Part shown: piece after piece, positions 34,325-45,409 of the stretch
How positions within the stretch are numbered: the stretch's first letter is position 1
Layout: each line of letters opens with the position of its first letter
Source of the DNA: an uncultured Pelagibacteraceae bacterium
Lineage (GTDB): Bacteria > Pseudomonadota > Alphaproteobacteria > Pelagibacterales > Pelagibacteraceae
Reading direction: 5' to 3'
NCBI GenBank assembly: GCA_902543405.1
Contig: CACBYC010000001.1
Location: 62,001 to 126,000, forward strand
Length of the DNA: 64,000 nucleotides
Position numbers and translations under genes: made by a program
Notes under the pieces: generated by a model
Seen by the model: the letters and a program-made list of their open reading frames with translations, nothing else
Database searches by the model: none
Told to the model about the DNA's origin: nothing

Positions 34325-35602
34325 ATGGAGTTAAGTAGCAATTCCAAATCATCGCACTTAAATAAAATTACATATGTCAACTTAAGGTGGATAGGTGTAA
34401 TAGGTCAATTTATAACTATAAATACTGTTGCATTCTTATTTAAATTTGAATTCAATTTTTTACTAGCAAATATTATAGTTTTCCTAGGTGCTTTAAGTAA
34501 CATTTTCTTATTTTATTTTTTTAAAAAAAATCAGTTACAAGAAAAAATATCTTTAACATTTCTTACCCTTGATATTATACAATTAAGTTTTTTGCTTTAT
34601 TTAACAGGTGGTACCATAAATCCATTCTCAATATTCCTAATAATACCAAGTATATTTGCCTCAAATAGCTTAAGCATTAAAACAAACATCTTACTAATAA
34701 TTTTGACAATATCTTCTATTATTCTTCTTACTTTCTATCATCAAGAATTACCTTCACCATTAAATGAATATATTTTTAGTAATTACTATTATTATTCAGT
34801 ACCTTTAGCCTTAATTATTGCACTTATTTTCCTGAGTTTTTTTGCTTTAACGTTTGGAAATGAGTCAAAAGTCAGAAAAGATGCATTAGATAAAATTCAA
34901 GAAGTTATTTCTAAGGAGAATGAATTAGTTTCATTAGGTGGACAAGCTGCAGCGGCTGCCCATTCTTTAGGTACACCGCTTTCCACAATTAAAATTATTT
35001 CTCAAGATTTGTATAACAATTTTAAAAATAATAAAGAATTAAAAAAAGATGTTGAATTACTTTTAAGCCAAGTTGATAGATGCAATGTAATATTAAAAAA
35101 ATTGTCTTTAAATCCTGTAGTTGAAGATGACTTTATAGACAAGGATATCACTCTGCATAACTATGTGAAAGAAATTGTGAATTCTTTTGAAGAAATATCA
35201 GATAAAAATTTTATCATAAATACTGAGCAGAATTATAATTCATTCGAAATTTCAAAATTAATTGAAGTTGTTTATGGCATAAGAAATTTTATTGGAAATG
35301 CAAATAAGTTTGCAAAAAAAAATATTTATATTTCAATAACGAGTGACAGCGAAAACTCTTCGATATCGGTCGAAGATGATGGTTCAGGATTTCCTAAAGA
35401 CATATTAACCAAAATTGGAGATCCATATATAAAATCATTACAATCTAAAAATAAATCAAGAGCAGGATTGGGTTTGGGAATATTTATAGGTAAAACTTTG
35501 TTAGAAAAAAATAAGGCAAAACTATTAATTAGGAATTCAGAAACCAGAGGTGGTGCAGAAATTAAAATAGAGTGGTCTAATAAAGATTTAATTAGTCTTT
35601 AG
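34325..35602 (+). CDS. regB: RegB/PrrB-like sensor histidine kinase
   Basis: N-terminal TM segments; [22 protein letters not shown]-box; N/G boxes [32 protein letters not shown]. Confidence 0.82.
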   Translation: MELSSNSKSSHLNKITYVNLRWIGVIGQFITINTVAFLFKFEFNFLLANIIVFLGALSNIFLFYFFKKNQLQEKISLTFLTLDIIQLSFLLYLTGGTINPFSIFLIIPSIFASNSLSIKTNILLIILTISSIILLTFYHQELPSPLNEYIFSNYYYYSVPLALIIALIFLSFFALTFGNESKVRKDALDKIQEVISKENELVSLGGQAAAAAHSLGTPLSTIKIISQDLYNNFKNNKELKKDVELLLSQVDRCNVILKKLSLNPVVEDDFIDKDITLHNYVKEIVNSFEEISDKNFIINTEQNYNSFEISKLIEVVYGIRNFIGNANKFAKKNIYISITSDSENSSISVEDDGSGFPKDILTKIGDPYIKSLQSKNKSRAGLGLGIFIGKTLLEKNKAKLLIRNSETRGGAEIKIEWSNKDLISL

Positions 35603-37395
35603 TGTAGTTTTTTATTTTCAAATAGTCCACTTAATTGATCTATCATTACATCTCCAAGTTCTTGTACGTCAGAAATTTTGATTGCTTTTTTATAATATCG
35701 AGATACATCGTGACCAATTCCTATAGCTAATATTTCTACTTCACTTTTATTCTCAATAAATTTAACAATTTTTTTCAAATTTTTTTCTAAAAAGTCTCCT
35801 GAATTAACTGATAATGTTGAGTCATCTACTGGTGCTCCATCTGAAATAACCATAAGGATTTTTCTTTCTTCTTTTCTTTTTTTTAATCTATTAAATGCCC
35901 ACGTTATAGCTTCACCATCTATATTTTCTTTTAATAAACCCTCTTTTAGCATCAAACCCAAATTCTTTTTTGATTGTCTCCAATGAGAATCAGCACCTTT
36001 ATAAATTATATGTCTTAAATCATTAAGTCTTCCTGGATTTTTTATTTTGCCCAATCTATTCCACTCCTGGCGACTTTTACCACCTTTCCAATTTTTAGTT
36101 GTAAAACCTAGTATTTCAACTTTAACCGAGCATCTTTCTAAGGTTCTGGATAAAATATCAGCACATATTGCAGCTATTGTTATTGGTCTTCCTCTCATCG
36201 AACCAGAATTATCAATTAAAAGAGTCACAATTGTATCTTTAAAGTCTAAATCTTTTTCTTTTTTAAATGATAAGGAATTGTATGGATCAATTATAATTCT
36301 AGGTAATTTTGAACTATCTAGCAATCCTTCTTCTAGATCAAATTCCCATGATCGATTTTGTTTTGCCATTAATTGTCTTTGTAATTTATTTGCTAATTTA
36401 GTAATTAAATCTTGAAAACTTGTAAGCTGTTGGTCTAAATTTTTTCTGAGTTTTTGAATTTCCTCAGCTGTATCTAGACTTTCTGCTTTCGCAACTTCAT
36501 CAAATTCAGTAGTAAATATTTTATATTCTTTATCGCTTAAACTTAAATTTTTTTTTTGTATAACATTTTCTGACTCGGTATCCTCGTTATTTTCACTACC
36601 AAGCTGATCTTCAAGTCTAAACTCATTTACGTCATCCTCGCTATCCATTCCTTGGCTTATATTTTCATCTTCACTTGTTTTGCTAGAGTCATTATTATCT
36701 TTGTCTTCATTGTTATTAGAATTATTTTGATCTTGCGTATCATCATTTTCTTCATTTTCTTTTTCAGTTGTGTCATCATTTTCGAATATATCCATACTTT
36801 CTAAAATTTCAGAAAATTTAGCATTGTACACTTCCTGATTTTCTAGATTTTGATTTAAAAATTCAAAGTGTTTGTCTATTGACTTATTAAAATCTTTCTC
36901 CCAAAATTTAAGAATTTCTTTATTTTCTGGGTACAATTCGACATTAAAAAATTTATTTGTCATATAGATTTCAAAAGCATCAACAATATTTGTATCTTCT
37001 TTTTTTGTTATTTTTTCTTGTTTAAGATGTTGAAGTCTATTTTTATAATTTTCTTTAAAATTTTTGGAAATTCCTTTTAGCATCTCTGAACCAAGTAGTT
37101 CATATCTCACCTTTTCTGCTAGCTGGTAGAGTGTTCTGCAAGAGGGATTTTGTGGATTATTTTTATCCAATAATTTTCTGTTTGAAAATCTTATTTTTAA
37201 TGCCTCAGAGTCTGTTTCAGCCCTTAGTTTCTTAAATTGATTTTTATCATTAATATTGTCAATTTCCCCAACATCATAAACTTTTTCGTCATTTTTTTTG
37301 TTTTTGATAACGTTATAGTCATCTGAAATCACTTTGTATGTTGATTGAAGGGCTTGTTTGAATTTTTCTTTAATACTATCTTCTTTGTTCATCAA
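35599..37395 (-). CDS. cobT: Cobaltochelatase CobT-like subunit (acidic linker plus VWA domain)
   Basis: Acidic Asp/Glu/Asn tract, VWA MIDAS-like [50 protein letters not shown]. Confidence 0.9.
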   Translation of the reverse strand: MMNKEDSIKEKFKQALQSTYKVISDDYNVIKNKKNDEKVYDVGEIDNINDKNQFKKLRAETDSEALKIRFSNRKLLDKNNPQNPSCRTLYQLAEKVRYELLGSEMLKGISKNFKENYKNRLQHLKQEKITKKEDTNIVDAFEIYMTNKFFNVELYPENKEILKFWEKDFNKSIDKHFEFLNQNLENQEVYNAKFSEILESMDIFENDDTTEKENEENDDTQDQNNSNNNEDKDNNDSSKTSEDENISQGMDSEDDVNEFRLEDQLGSENNEDTESENVIQKKNLSLSDKEYKIFTTEFDEVAKAESLDTAEEIQKLRKNLDQQLTSFQDLITKLANKLQRQLMAKQNRSWEFDLEEGLLDSSKLPRIIIDPYNSLSFKKEKDLDFKDTIVTLLIDNSGSMRGRPITIAAICADILSRTLERCSVKVEILGFTTKNWKGGKSRQEWNRLGKIKNPGRLNDLRHIIYKGADSHWRQSKKNLGLMLKEGLLKENIDGEAITWAFNRLKKRKEERKILMVISDGAPVDDSTLSVNSGDFLEKNLKKIVKFIENKSEVEILAIGIGHDVSRYYKKAIKISDVQELGDVMIDQLSGLFENKKLH

Positions 37396-38366
37396 ATTTG
37401 AATATTGATCATTGATTCTGGTAGTTCATCCCCAAAACATCTTTGATAATATTCAGCAATAGTGTTTTTTTCAGCATCATCACATTTGTTTAAAAATGTT
37501 ACCCTAAATGCATATCCTATATCTTTGAAAATTTCAGAATTTTCTGCCCAATGTAAAACTGTTCTAGGACTCATTACTGTAGATATATCACCTGCCATAA
37601 ATCCTTTTCTTGTAAGTGATGCAACTTTTATCATGTTTGAAACTTGTTCTTTACCTTTAGGATTATTTAAATTTTTGTTCTTACCTAATATAATTTCCAT
37701 TTCTTTATCTAAACTAAGATAGTTTAATGTAGAAACAATATTCCATCTATCCATTTGTCCCTGATTAATTTGTTGTGTCCCGTGATATAGTCCTGTTGTA
37801 TCACCTAGTCCCACAGTATTTGTTGTTGCAAAAAGCCTAAAAAATTTATTTTGTTTAATTACTTTATTTTTATCTAATAGAGTAAAGCTACCTTCTGACT
37901 CAAGTACTCTCTGAATAACGAACATTACATCTGGTCTACCAGCGTCATATTCATCGAAAACTAAGGCCACAGGATTTTGAATTGACCAAGGTAATATTCC
38001 CTCTTTAAATTCAGTTACCTGTTTACCATCTTTGATTACAATTGAATCTTTACCTATTAAGTCAATTCTACTAACATGACTATCGAGATTTATTCTTATA
38101 CAAGGCCAGTTAAGTCTAGCAGCAATTTGTTCGATGTGAGTCGATTTGCCAGTTCCATGGTATCCTTGGATTAAGACTCTTTTATTAAAAGAAAATCCTG
38201 ACAAAATAGCTAATGTTGTATCTTTATCAAACTTATAAGTTTTATCGATTTCTGGGACATACTCACTTGATTTTGAAAACGCATCAACTTCCATATCACT
38301 TTCGATATTAAAAGTTTGTTTAATAGATAGCTTAATGTCCGGTGTATGGTTAATATTTGGTGTCAA
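37392..38366 (-). CDS. cobS: Cobaltochelatase CobS-like AAA+ subunit
   Basis: [66 protein letters not shown]. Confidence 0.92.
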   Translation of the reverse strand: MTPNINHTPDIKLSIKQTFNIESDMEVDAFSKSSEYVPEIDKTYKFDKDTTLAILSGFSFNKRVLIQGYHGTGKSTHIEQIAARLNWPCIRINLDSHVSRIDLIGKDSIVIKDGKQVTEFKEGILPWSIQNPVALVFDEYDAGRPDVMFVIQRVLESEGSFTLLDKNKVIKQNKFFRLFATTNTVGLGDTTGLYHGTQQINQGQMDRWNIVSTLNYLSLDKEMEIILGKNKNLNNPKGKEQVSNMIKVASLTRKGFMAGDISTVMSPRTVLHWAENSEIFKDIGYAFRVTFLNKCDDAEKNTIAEYYQRCFGDELPESMINIQI

Positions 38367-38883
38367 TTTTTTCCTTATATGTGTTTTTTAATTGAGTATA
38401 AGCTAAAGTTATTACTTTAAGCTTGTCTTCAAATTTTTTATTTCCAGAATTCATATCAGGGTGAAATTTTTTGACAAGCTTTTTAAATTTTTCTTGAACT
38501 TTTTCCCATTTTAATCCAACACTAACTCCTAATATATTAAAGGCTTTTAAATCATTGTTATTAAATTTAAATTTATTCATATTATTAAAGTCATTATTAA
38601 ATTTAAATTTATCCATCTCATCTTTCAAAGCATTGCTCCAAAGAACTTTGAAAAAATTATCAGTCGAACTAAAACTTTGTGTTGGTTTGTGCCAAGTCAT
38701 GTCAGACCTTAAAAAATCAATTATTTGTTGATCGCTCATACCTGTAAAATAATTCCAACTTTTATTGAATTCTCTTACATGATTTAAACATAGTAATCTA
38801 TAATCTTTGCTGTTATCCCTTTCTTTAGGTGCTTTAAAAAGACCTTCCTCTGAACAATTATTCCAATCACATATATTTTTCAT
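38350..38883 (-). CDS. DnaJ (J) domain protein
   Basis: C-terminal J domain AFNILGVSVGLKWEKVQEKFKKLVKKFHPDMNSG; upstream of cobS. Confidence 0.85.
   Translation of the reverse strand: MKNICDWNNCSEEGLFKAPKERDNSKDYRLLCLNHVREFNKSWNYFTGMSDQQIIDFLRSDMTWHKPTQSFSSTDNFFKVLWSNALKDEMDKFKFNNDFNNMNKFKFNNNDLKAFNILGVSVGLKWEKVQEKFKKLVKKFHPDMNSGNKKFEDKLKVITLAYTQLKNTYKEKIDTKY
38552..38616. repeat. Imperfect direct repeat inside dnaJ-like gene
   Basis: TCATTGTTATTAAATTTAAATTTATTCAT (38552-38580) and TCATTATTAAATTTAAATTTATCCAT (38591-38616); peptide M(D/N)KFKFNN(D/N) duplicated. Confidence 0.6.
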
Positions 38884-38903
38884 GATATATAATACTTTAT
38901 AAT

Positions 38904-39164
38904 ATGAATATTAATCAACTTATTGAAACGTTAGAAAAAAAGATTTTGTCGCAGGATTGCATTTCAAAAGTTTATATAGAGGACAAGTCATTCCTACACA
39001 AAAATCATAAATCTAACGAAAATGGAAAATTTCATATTGTTATTTCTATTGAGTCTATCGAGTTAAAGAAAAAGAATAAGTTACATTCAACAAGGTTTAT
39101 TTATAAAATTTTAGATAACGAATTAAAAAATTATATCCACTCATTACAAATAAAATTACTTTAA
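38904..39164 (+). CDS. bolA: BolA-family protein
   Basis: KVYIEDKSFLHKNHKSNENGKFHIVISIESIELKKKNKLHSTRFIYKIL. Confidence 0.8.
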   Translation: MNINQLIETLEKKILSQDCISKVYIEDKSFLHKNHKSNENGKFHIVISIESIELKKKNKLHSTRFIYKILDNELKNYIHSLQIKLL

Positions 39165-40259
39165 ACTGTCAGAAATATATTTTTTTAAATTTGAAGGACT
39201 AATCTGAAAGTCGACTATTAACTTCCCAAAATCTTTAATCAAAATTAGATTAATGCTATCTTTATTATTTTTCTTATCGTTTCTCATATAATTCATAATT
39301 TTAGAAACGTGTTTTTTTTTAAATAATTTTTCAATTTTTGGTCTCGGTTCAATTCTATTAATATGATTTAAAATAATATTAAATTTTTGTTTTGATAAAA
39401 TTTTTCTTTTAAAACTGAATTCTACCGCATTTTTAATGCCTAAAATTACAGCTTCTCCATGATTTAATTTTTTAGAAAAACCTAAAGTAGACTCATAAGA
39501 ATGAGCGAAGGTATGACCTAAATTTAATACTTTTCTAAAGTTTTCCTCATTTTCATCCTTTTCTACAATTCTTTTTTTTAAATTACAGCTTTTGATTATG
39601 GATCTTTCAATGAAAGGTGATTGCAACTTTAAAATTTTTTTTAAATTTTTGTCTAAATAAAGAAAATTATTAAAATTATCTATGATACTACTTTTTAATA
39701 TCTCAGCGTATCCACAAATAATTTCCCTTTCAGGTAAAGAAGTTAAAATATTCATATCAGAAACTACTAAATTGGGTTGATAAAAGCTTCCAATCAAATT
39801 TTTTCCAAATTTATTATTTACACCTGTTTTACCACCTATAGATGAGTCCACCTGAGAAAGTAAAGTTGAGGGAATATTTACAAATTTTATACCTCTTTTA
39901 AATGTACTAGATGCAAAACCAACTATATCTCCAATAATTCCCCCACCAAAAGCAATAACACAATCTTCTCTATTAAATCTGTTTTCAAATAAAACTGTAT
40001 GAATTTTTTCAATTGTTCGGTAATTTTTATTTTTCTCTGACGCCATTATTTCCATTTTAAAAAGTGAATTTTTTTTTAACTTTTTGTATAAAAGTTTTTT
40101 ATAGTTGTGAGGAATATTTTTGTCGGTAACTATTAAACATTTATCGAATTTTAGAAGATTAGCTTTTAAAATTTTATCAATTTTACCTATTAAATCTCTT
40201 CCGATTATAATTGAGTAGTTCTTTGTGCTTGTTTTAATTGAAATTTTATTTGTATTCAT
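39156..40259 (-). CDS. aroB: 3-dehydroquinate synthase
   Basis: AFGGGIIGDIVGFASSTFKRGIKFVNIPSTLLSQVDSSIGGKTGVN, LNLGHTFAHSYE, NHGEAV. Confidence 0.96.
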   Translation of the reverse strand: MNTNKISIKTSTKNYSIIIGRDLIGKIDKILKANLLKFDKCLIVTDKNIPHNYKKLLYKKLKKNSLFKMEIMASEKNKNYRTIEKIHTVLFENRFNREDCVIAFGGGIIGDIVGFASSTFKRGIKFVNIPSTLLSQVDSSIGGKTGVNNKFGKNLIGSFYQPNLVVSDMNILTSLPEREIICGYAEILKSSIIDNFNNFLYLDKNLKKILKLQSPFIERSIIKSCNLKKRIVEKDENEENFRKVLNLGHTFAHSYESTLGFSKKLNHGEAVILGIKNAVEFSFKRKILSKQKFNIILNHINRIEPRPKIEKLFKKKHVSKIMNYMRNDKKNNKDSINLILIKDFGKLIVDFQISPSNLKKYISDSLK

Positions 40260-40758
40260 AAATATCTAATATCTTATTTATAATTTCAACTTTGTCTAAT
40301 TTATCACAATTAATTCTGTGACTCGACATGCTATAAAATTTTGATCTTTCTTTAATTAAATTGTTAATTTGAACTTTAGTAAGATTTATTGCCAATGGTC
40401 TTTTCTTACTTTTATATATCCTTTTTATTATTGTCTCATTTTTCCAATCTAGCCAAAAAGATAAACAATTTTTCTTACACATTTTTCTGATTGAGGCATT
40501 TATGAAACCCCCTCCACCTAAAGATATTACTGAATTTTCTGAACTAAGAAATTTTAAAGATATATTTTCTTCAATCTTACGAAAATAATTCTCTCCATAT
40601 TTTTTAAAAATTTCTGATATTTTAGACGCCTCAGATTCTTCGATTTTTTGGTCAATATCAATAAAATTTAAGTTTAATTTTTTTGACAAAATTTTTCCAA
40701 TTGATGATTTTCCGGATCCCATCATTCCAATTAATACAATATTTTTATTTGATTTCAT
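40246..40758 (-). CDS. aroK: Shikimate kinase
   Basis: IVLIGMMGSGKSSIGKILSKKL, FIDIDQKIE, SLGGGGF. Confidence 0.94.
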   Translation of the reverse strand: MKSNKNIVLIGMMGSGKSSIGKILSKKLNLNFIDIDQKIEESEASKISEIFKKYGENYFRKIEENISLKFLSSENSVISLGGGGFINASIRKMCKKNCLSFWLDWKNETIIKRIYKSKKRPLAINLTKVQINNLIKERSKFYSMSSHRINCDKLDKVEIINKILDIYEYK

Positions 40759-40813
40759 GAGTTTCTATATTGAAAAAACACAAATATGTCTTATTTTGAA
40801 ATTATTAAATTAT

Positions 40814-40996
40814 ATGCAATTTACAAAAAATACAAGTAAAGACAAATTTTTTAGTTTAGGGACAATTTTAAAAATTATAATAGCCATTTTCATAATTGTA
40901 TTTGGTATTATTGTAATTAACCAAATTAATTTACCTGCTCCAGTTAAACAAATTGAAAAAATTTTACCAAATGAAAATTTCAAAACTATTAAGTAA
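40814..40996 (+). CDS. Small single-TM hypothetical protein (start likely 40814; track ORF starts at 40757)
   Basis: MQFTKNTSKDKFFSLGTILKIIIAIFIIVFGIIVINQINLPAPVKQIEK; TM helix; overlaps next gene. Confidence 0.55.
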   Translation: MQFTKNTSKDKFFSLGTILKIIIAIFIIVFGIIVINQINLPAPVKQIEKILPNENFKTIK

Positions 40997-42707
40997 GATT
41001 TTACTTTCTGCCTCTTTTTTTTTGTTTGTACTATCTGCTCAGGCTCAAGAAGTTAAAGAGATTTGGTCTGAAATAGAAAAAAAAGAAATTAAAAATACTG
41101 AGTCAAACAATAATGTAGATACATCTATCAATACAGACCAGCTTGAAGGCGTTAAAGTAAAACTTTCTGATGAGAGTATTGTAGTAGATCAAAATTTAGA
41201 CAATTCTAATATTTTATTAGCTGGACTATTTGACCCTGATGATAATGATCTAAACCTTGATATGTGGTCAAAAACAGATGGAATAAAAATTAAAAAGTTA
41301 CTAGAAAAAATACAGTCTAAAAAATTATCAAGTTTTTCTGAAAGGTTAATGGATGTAGCATTGTTAACAAACTCGTATATTCCAAATCAAAATTTTTCAT
41401 TAAACGAATTTGAAAATTTCACGCTGGACCATCTAATTAAAAAAAAAGATTTTGATTTAGTTGAAGAATTTATTCAAAAAAATTCATCAATAAAAGATAA
41501 AGAAAGACTCATAAAACACGTAGCTGATTATTACTTGTCATTAAACAAAATAGAAAATTCTTGCTCCGCTATTGATAGTTTGAGTTTAATAAGTGATGAA
41601 TATTTAACATATTTCAAAATTTATTGTTTAATAACTCAGAATAAAAAGGATGAGGCTCAGTTGTTGTTTGATCTTAACTCTGAGCTAGACTCTTTAAATG
41701 ACTTTTTTGTTAAAAAGTTTGAAGTATTAATGGGATATGAGGATAATAACTTTATATTGTCTGATGAAAATGTTCTTTATTTTCACCTATCTCATAAAAC
41801 AGACAAGAATTTTTTATACTATCCATCTGTAGAGTCTGATGAATTTATTTGGAAATATTTGTCTAACTCGAATTTACTTAAAAATTTAAATGATTTTAAT
41901 CTCAGTGATATTGATCAGGTTAAGTTTCTAGAGAAAGCAACCAGTGAAGGTATTTTTGATGAAAAAGATCTATTAAACTTGTACAAAAAATTCCAATTTG
42001 AGATTGATGACCTTATTAATTATGAAGACGCATTAAAAAACTTGCCAGATTATGAAGGAAGAGCTCTGATGTATCAGAGGTTTTTACTAACAGATAATCT
42101 TGAAAATAAACTTTCATTATTATCAAAATTGAATAATTCCTTTGAAAACTCAAATTTTAAAAAATCATTTGACGATGAATTATCTAAGTTGTTAAAAAAA
42201 ATGGATAAAAATGAAATTCCTTTAAAGTTTTCTGAATTCTACCAAACTAATTTAATTACTGAAGAAAAAAGAAAAAATAAAATTAAGTTTAATAATGAAG
42301 TTTTTCATCAATCAAAAGTATTAAATTATTTTTTGAATAAGCAAAGTTTACCTAAAACACAAAAATTGACTGACAATTTGTTGTCAAAGATGAAAAAAGA
42401 TAAAAATTACTCCTTCGACTTTAAAGATATTCTATTACTACAATCATTGAGATCAGATGGAATTCAAATAGATCAAATTGATGAGCTCTCTCAATATAAA
42501 TCTGAATTAAATTCAGAAATTGACAAAATGATAGAGAATAAGGAGTCGGGCATGATACTATTAAAATTAGTTGAGATTATTGGTGAAAAAGAATTGAACG
42601 AATTAAACAGTGAGTCACTAAATTTTGTAATTGAAATTATGAATAGAACAAAATTAATTAGCCTGAGAAATGAACTATTGTTGGAAATTCTTCCATTAAA
42701 AGTTTAA
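40971..42707 (+). CDS. Secreted hypothetical protein with signal peptide
   Basis: MKISKLLSKILLSASFFLFVLSAQAQEVK signal peptide; start likely 40971 rather than 40953. Confidence 0.75.
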   Translation: MKISKLLSKILLSASFFLFVLSAQAQEVKEIWSEIEKKEIKNTESNNNVDTSINTDQLEGVKVKLSDESIVVDQNLDNSNILLAGLFDPDDNDLNLDMWSKTDGIKIKKLLEKIQSKKLSSFSERLMDVALLTNSYIPNQNFSLNEFENFTLDHLIKKKDFDLVEEFIQKNSSIKDKERLIKHVADYYLSLNKIENSCSAIDSLSLISDEYLTYFKIYCLITQNKKDEAQLLFDLNSELDSLNDFFVKKFEVLMGYEDNNFILSDENVLYFHLSHKTDKNFLYYPSVESDEFIWKYLSNSNLLKNLNDFNLSDIDQVKFLEKATSEGIFDEKDLLNLYKKFQFEIDDLINYEDALKNLPDYEGRALMYQRFLLTDNLENKLSLLSKLNNSFENSNFKKSFDDELSKLLKKMDKNEIPLKFSEFYQTNLITEEKRKNKIKFNNEVFHQSKVLNYFLNKQSLPKTQKLTDNLLSKMKKDKNYSFDFKDILLLQSLRSDGIQIDQIDELSQYKSELNSEIDKMIENKESGMILLKLVEIIGEKELNELNSESLNFVIEIMNRTKLISLRNELLLEILPLKV

Positions 42708-42723
42708 AATACTTCAATCAATC

Positions 42724-43245
42724 ATGACAATAAAAAAAATTATAACTGAGCCTAACAAGATTTTAAGACAAATCTCAAAACCCGTATCAATAGTGGGTAA
42801 TGAAGAAAGAAAGTTAATGGATGACATGTTGGAAACAATGTATGCAGCTAATGGTATTGGATTAGCAGCAATTCAAATTGGCATTCCTAAAAGGATTATA
42901 GTGATGGATATTTCAAAGGATGGAAAGAAAAATCCAATGTATTTTGTAAACCCTATAATTGAAAACAAAGATAAAGAAAAAACAACATATGAAGAGGGAT
43001 GTTTGTCTGTCCCAGATTATTTTGCAGAAGTTGACAGACCAAAATATTGTGAGGTTAAATATTTAGATTATAATGGAGAAAATAAAATTTTAGAAGCCGA
43101 TGGCCTTCTTGCAACTTGTATACAACATGAAATGGATCATCTTGAAGGAATTTTATTTATAGATTACTTGTCAAAATTGAAAAAAACAATGATTGTTAAA
43201 AAATTATCAAAAAGAAAAAATCCTCCTGATAGAATTATTGTTTAA
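42724..43245 (+). CDS. def: Peptide deformylase
   Basis: GIGLAAIQIGIPKRIIVMD, EEGCLSVPDYFAEVDRP, QHEMDHLEGILFIDYLS. Confidence 0.96.
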   Translation: MTIKKIITEPNKILRQISKPVSIVGNEERKLMDDMLETMYAANGIGLAAIQIGIPKRIIVMDISKDGKKNPMYFVNPIIENKDKEKTTYEEGCLSVPDYFAEVDRPKYCEVKYLDYNGENKILEADGLLATCIQHEMDHLEGILFIDYLSKLKKTMIVKKLSKRKNPPDRIIV

Positions 43246-44165
43246 TGAGCAAAAAAATTGCTTTCATGGGTACACCCACTATTTCTGGGCAAATACTCAA
43301 GTCATTGTACCAAAATGGTTTTGATATTGAGGTTGTTTATACTCAACCACCTGTAGCATCGAATAGAGGGCATAGATTAAATAAGTCACCTGTTCATATA
43401 ATGGCTGAAATATTAAATATACCTGTTAGAACTCCAATTGTATTAGATAATACTGAAGAAAAAAATTTTCTTAAGAAACAAAATATAAGTTTGGGTATTG
43501 TTGTTGCCTACGGTCAAATTCTTAAAAAAGATATTTTAGAAATTCCAAAATATGGATGGATAAATATTCATTATTCACTTTTACCTAAATTAAGAGGTGC
43601 TGCTCCCATTCAAAGAGCTATTATGAACAGTGAGAAATCAACAGGTATTTCTATAATGAAAATTGATGAAGGTTTAGACTCTGGTCCCGTTTGTAATCAA
43701 TATTCTATAAATATTTTAGAAAATGAAAATAGTGAGGATCTTTCTCAAAGATTAAGTAATTTAGCATCTGAAAAAATTCTACAAAATATCGATGATATAT
43801 TGGATAATAAAGTTTCTTTTAAAGAGCAAGATCATAGTAAATCTACATATGCAAAAAAAATTAAAAAAGAAGAAGGAAAAATAAATTGGGAGGATAGTAA
43901 TTTAAAAATCATAGGAAAAATTAATGGCCTATATCCTAATCCAGGAGGTTGGTTTGAATTTAAAGGTGAAAGATATAAGATACTAAAAGCAGAAAAATCA
44001 ATTTTAAGTGGAAAATCAGGATATGTATTATCAGATAATTTTGAAATTGGTTGTGGTGAAAATTCAATAAAGGTCATTGAGATACAAAGACAAGGTAAAA
44101 CAGTTCAAAAAACTAAGGAATTTCTGCGTGGTAGCCAAATTACAAAAGGCACAGATTTAAATTAA
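43245..44165 (+). CDS. fmt: Methionyl-tRNA formyltransferase
   Basis: IAFMGTPTISGQIL, NIHYSLLPKLRGAAPIQRAIMNSEKSTGISIMKIDEGLDSGPV. Confidence 0.96.
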   Translation: MSKKIAFMGTPTISGQILKSLYQNGFDIEVVYTQPPVASNRGHRLNKSPVHIMAEILNIPVRTPIVLDNTEEKNFLKKQNISLGIVVAYGQILKKDILEIPKYGWINIHYSLLPKLRGAAPIQRAIMNSEKSTGISIMKIDEGLDSGPVCNQYSINILENENSEDLSQRLSNLASEKILQNIDDILDNKVSFKEQDHSKSTYAKKIKKEEGKINWEDSNLKIIGKINGLYPNPGGWFEFKGERYKILKAEKSILSGKSGYVLSDNFEIGCGENSIKVIEIQRQGKTVQKTKEFLRGSQITKGTDLN

Positions 44166-44167
44166 AC

Positions 44168-44908
44168 ATGTTCAGATATCAAATTCTAATAGAATATGTG
44201 GGAACTTCTTTTATAGGATGGCAAGTACAAACAAAAGGTAAAACTATACAAGGATTAATTCAAAAAAAAATCTCATATCTTTTAAATGAAAAAATTACAC
44301 TTATTGGTTCAGGAAGAACAGATACCGGTGTTCATGCAATTGAGCAATCTGCACATTTTGATGTCACTGAAAAAATCCAAAATTTAAATAAATTTTTAAA
44401 ATCAATTAATTATTTTTTAAATAAATACGAAATAGCCATTTTAAAAATAAAAAGAAAAAATTTGAAATTTCATGCACGTTTTTCTGCGAAAGAAAGAATT
44501 TATAAATATGTTATTTTCAACCAATTAAGTAAACCAATCCTTCAAAATAAGCGAGGATGGTTTGTTATTAAAAATCTCGAATTAGAGATAATGAAAAAAG
44601 CAGCAAAAAAGTTAATTGGAACTCATGATTTTTCAACTTTTAGAGCATCTGGATGTAATTCAAAAAGCCCAATAAGGTCTATTAAATCAGTTAAAATAAA
44701 AAAGACAAAAAACAAAATTGAGTTAGAGTTTAGATCTCAATCATTTTTAAAACAACAAGTTAGATCAATGGTTGGTTGTTTAAAATATATTGGTGAAGAA
44801 AAGTGGACATTAAAAAAATTTATAAGTGTTATTAAATCCAAAAATAGAAATTTATGCGCACCGCCAGCACCCCCAGAAGGATTATTTTTGAAAAAAGTCT
44901 TATACTAA
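44168..44908 (+). CDS. truA: tRNA pseudouridine synthase A
   Basis: SGRTDTGVHAIEQSAHFD, HDFSTFRASGCNSKSPIR, QVRSMVGCL. Confidence 0.95.
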   Translation: MFRYQILIEYVGTSFIGWQVQTKGKTIQGLIQKKISYLLNEKITLIGSGRTDTGVHAIEQSAHFDVTEKIQNLNKFLKSINYFLNKYEIAILKIKRKNLKFHARFSAKERIYKYVIFNQLSKPILQNKRGWFVIKNLELEIMKKAAKKLIGTHDFSTFRASGCNSKSPIRSIKSVKIKKTKNKIELEFRSQSFLKQQVRSMVGCLKYIGEEKWTLKKFISVIKSKNRNLCAPPAPPEGLFLKKVLY

Positions 44909-45378
44909 TTTTTCCTATTGCCCATTGCGAATTTTTTATTAATTCTCCACCTTGATTCTGCTCTTACAATATAACCACAACAATTTTTTGACTTACATTT
45001 ACAAGGAAATTGCTTGTAATCTTTGTCATAACCAAATCCATAGTCACAAGTTAATTCCTCACCTTTTTTAATATTTTTTATAGCCTTAACCCAAATTTTA
45101 AGTCCCTTACCATCGTAGTCACAATTATTTTCACAAGAGTGATTTATTAGACCAGCTGTATTCCATGGGAAATCTCCATCGAGATCATATCTTTTATTTA
45201 TTGTAAACAAATATATTGGCTTACTGTTATCGTATTTATCAGAATTTTCAGTTTGTTTTTTTGTAATTAATTTTCCAATGTAATCTATTATTTTTTCACC
45301 TTCTTTTATATCTCTTGTGGCGTAAAGTCCTTTACCTTTTTTATCAATATCAGACTTTTTAATCTTATATAGTTTCAT
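44905..45378 (-). CDS. SET-domain protein (putative lysine methyltransferase) with post-SET Cys cluster
   Basis: GKGLYATRDIKEGEKIIDYIGK, GLINHSCENNCDY, KKGEELTCDYGFGYD, CKCKSKNCCGYIV. Confidence 0.88.
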   Translation of the reverse strand: MKLYKIKKSDIDKKGKGLYATRDIKEGEKIIDYIGKLITKKQTENSDKYDNSKPIYLFTINKRYDLDGDFPWNTAGLINHSCENNCDYDGKGLKIWVKAIKNIKKGEELTCDYGFGYDKDYKQFPCKCKSKNCCGYIVRAESRWRINKKFAMGNRKN

Positions 45379-45409
45379 ATATTTGTGTGTATTGATTAAA
45401 AAAATATTA

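Noticed and set aside
35599-38366. Evidence for cobalamin biosynthesis
   Set aside because: Only CobS/CobT-like genes; no CobN or other pathway enzyme in this window.
38552-38616. Direct repeat in dnaJ-like gene as a mobile or regulatory element
   Set aside because: Short low-complexity in-frame duplication encoding FKFNN; best explained as replication slippage in AT-rich linker.
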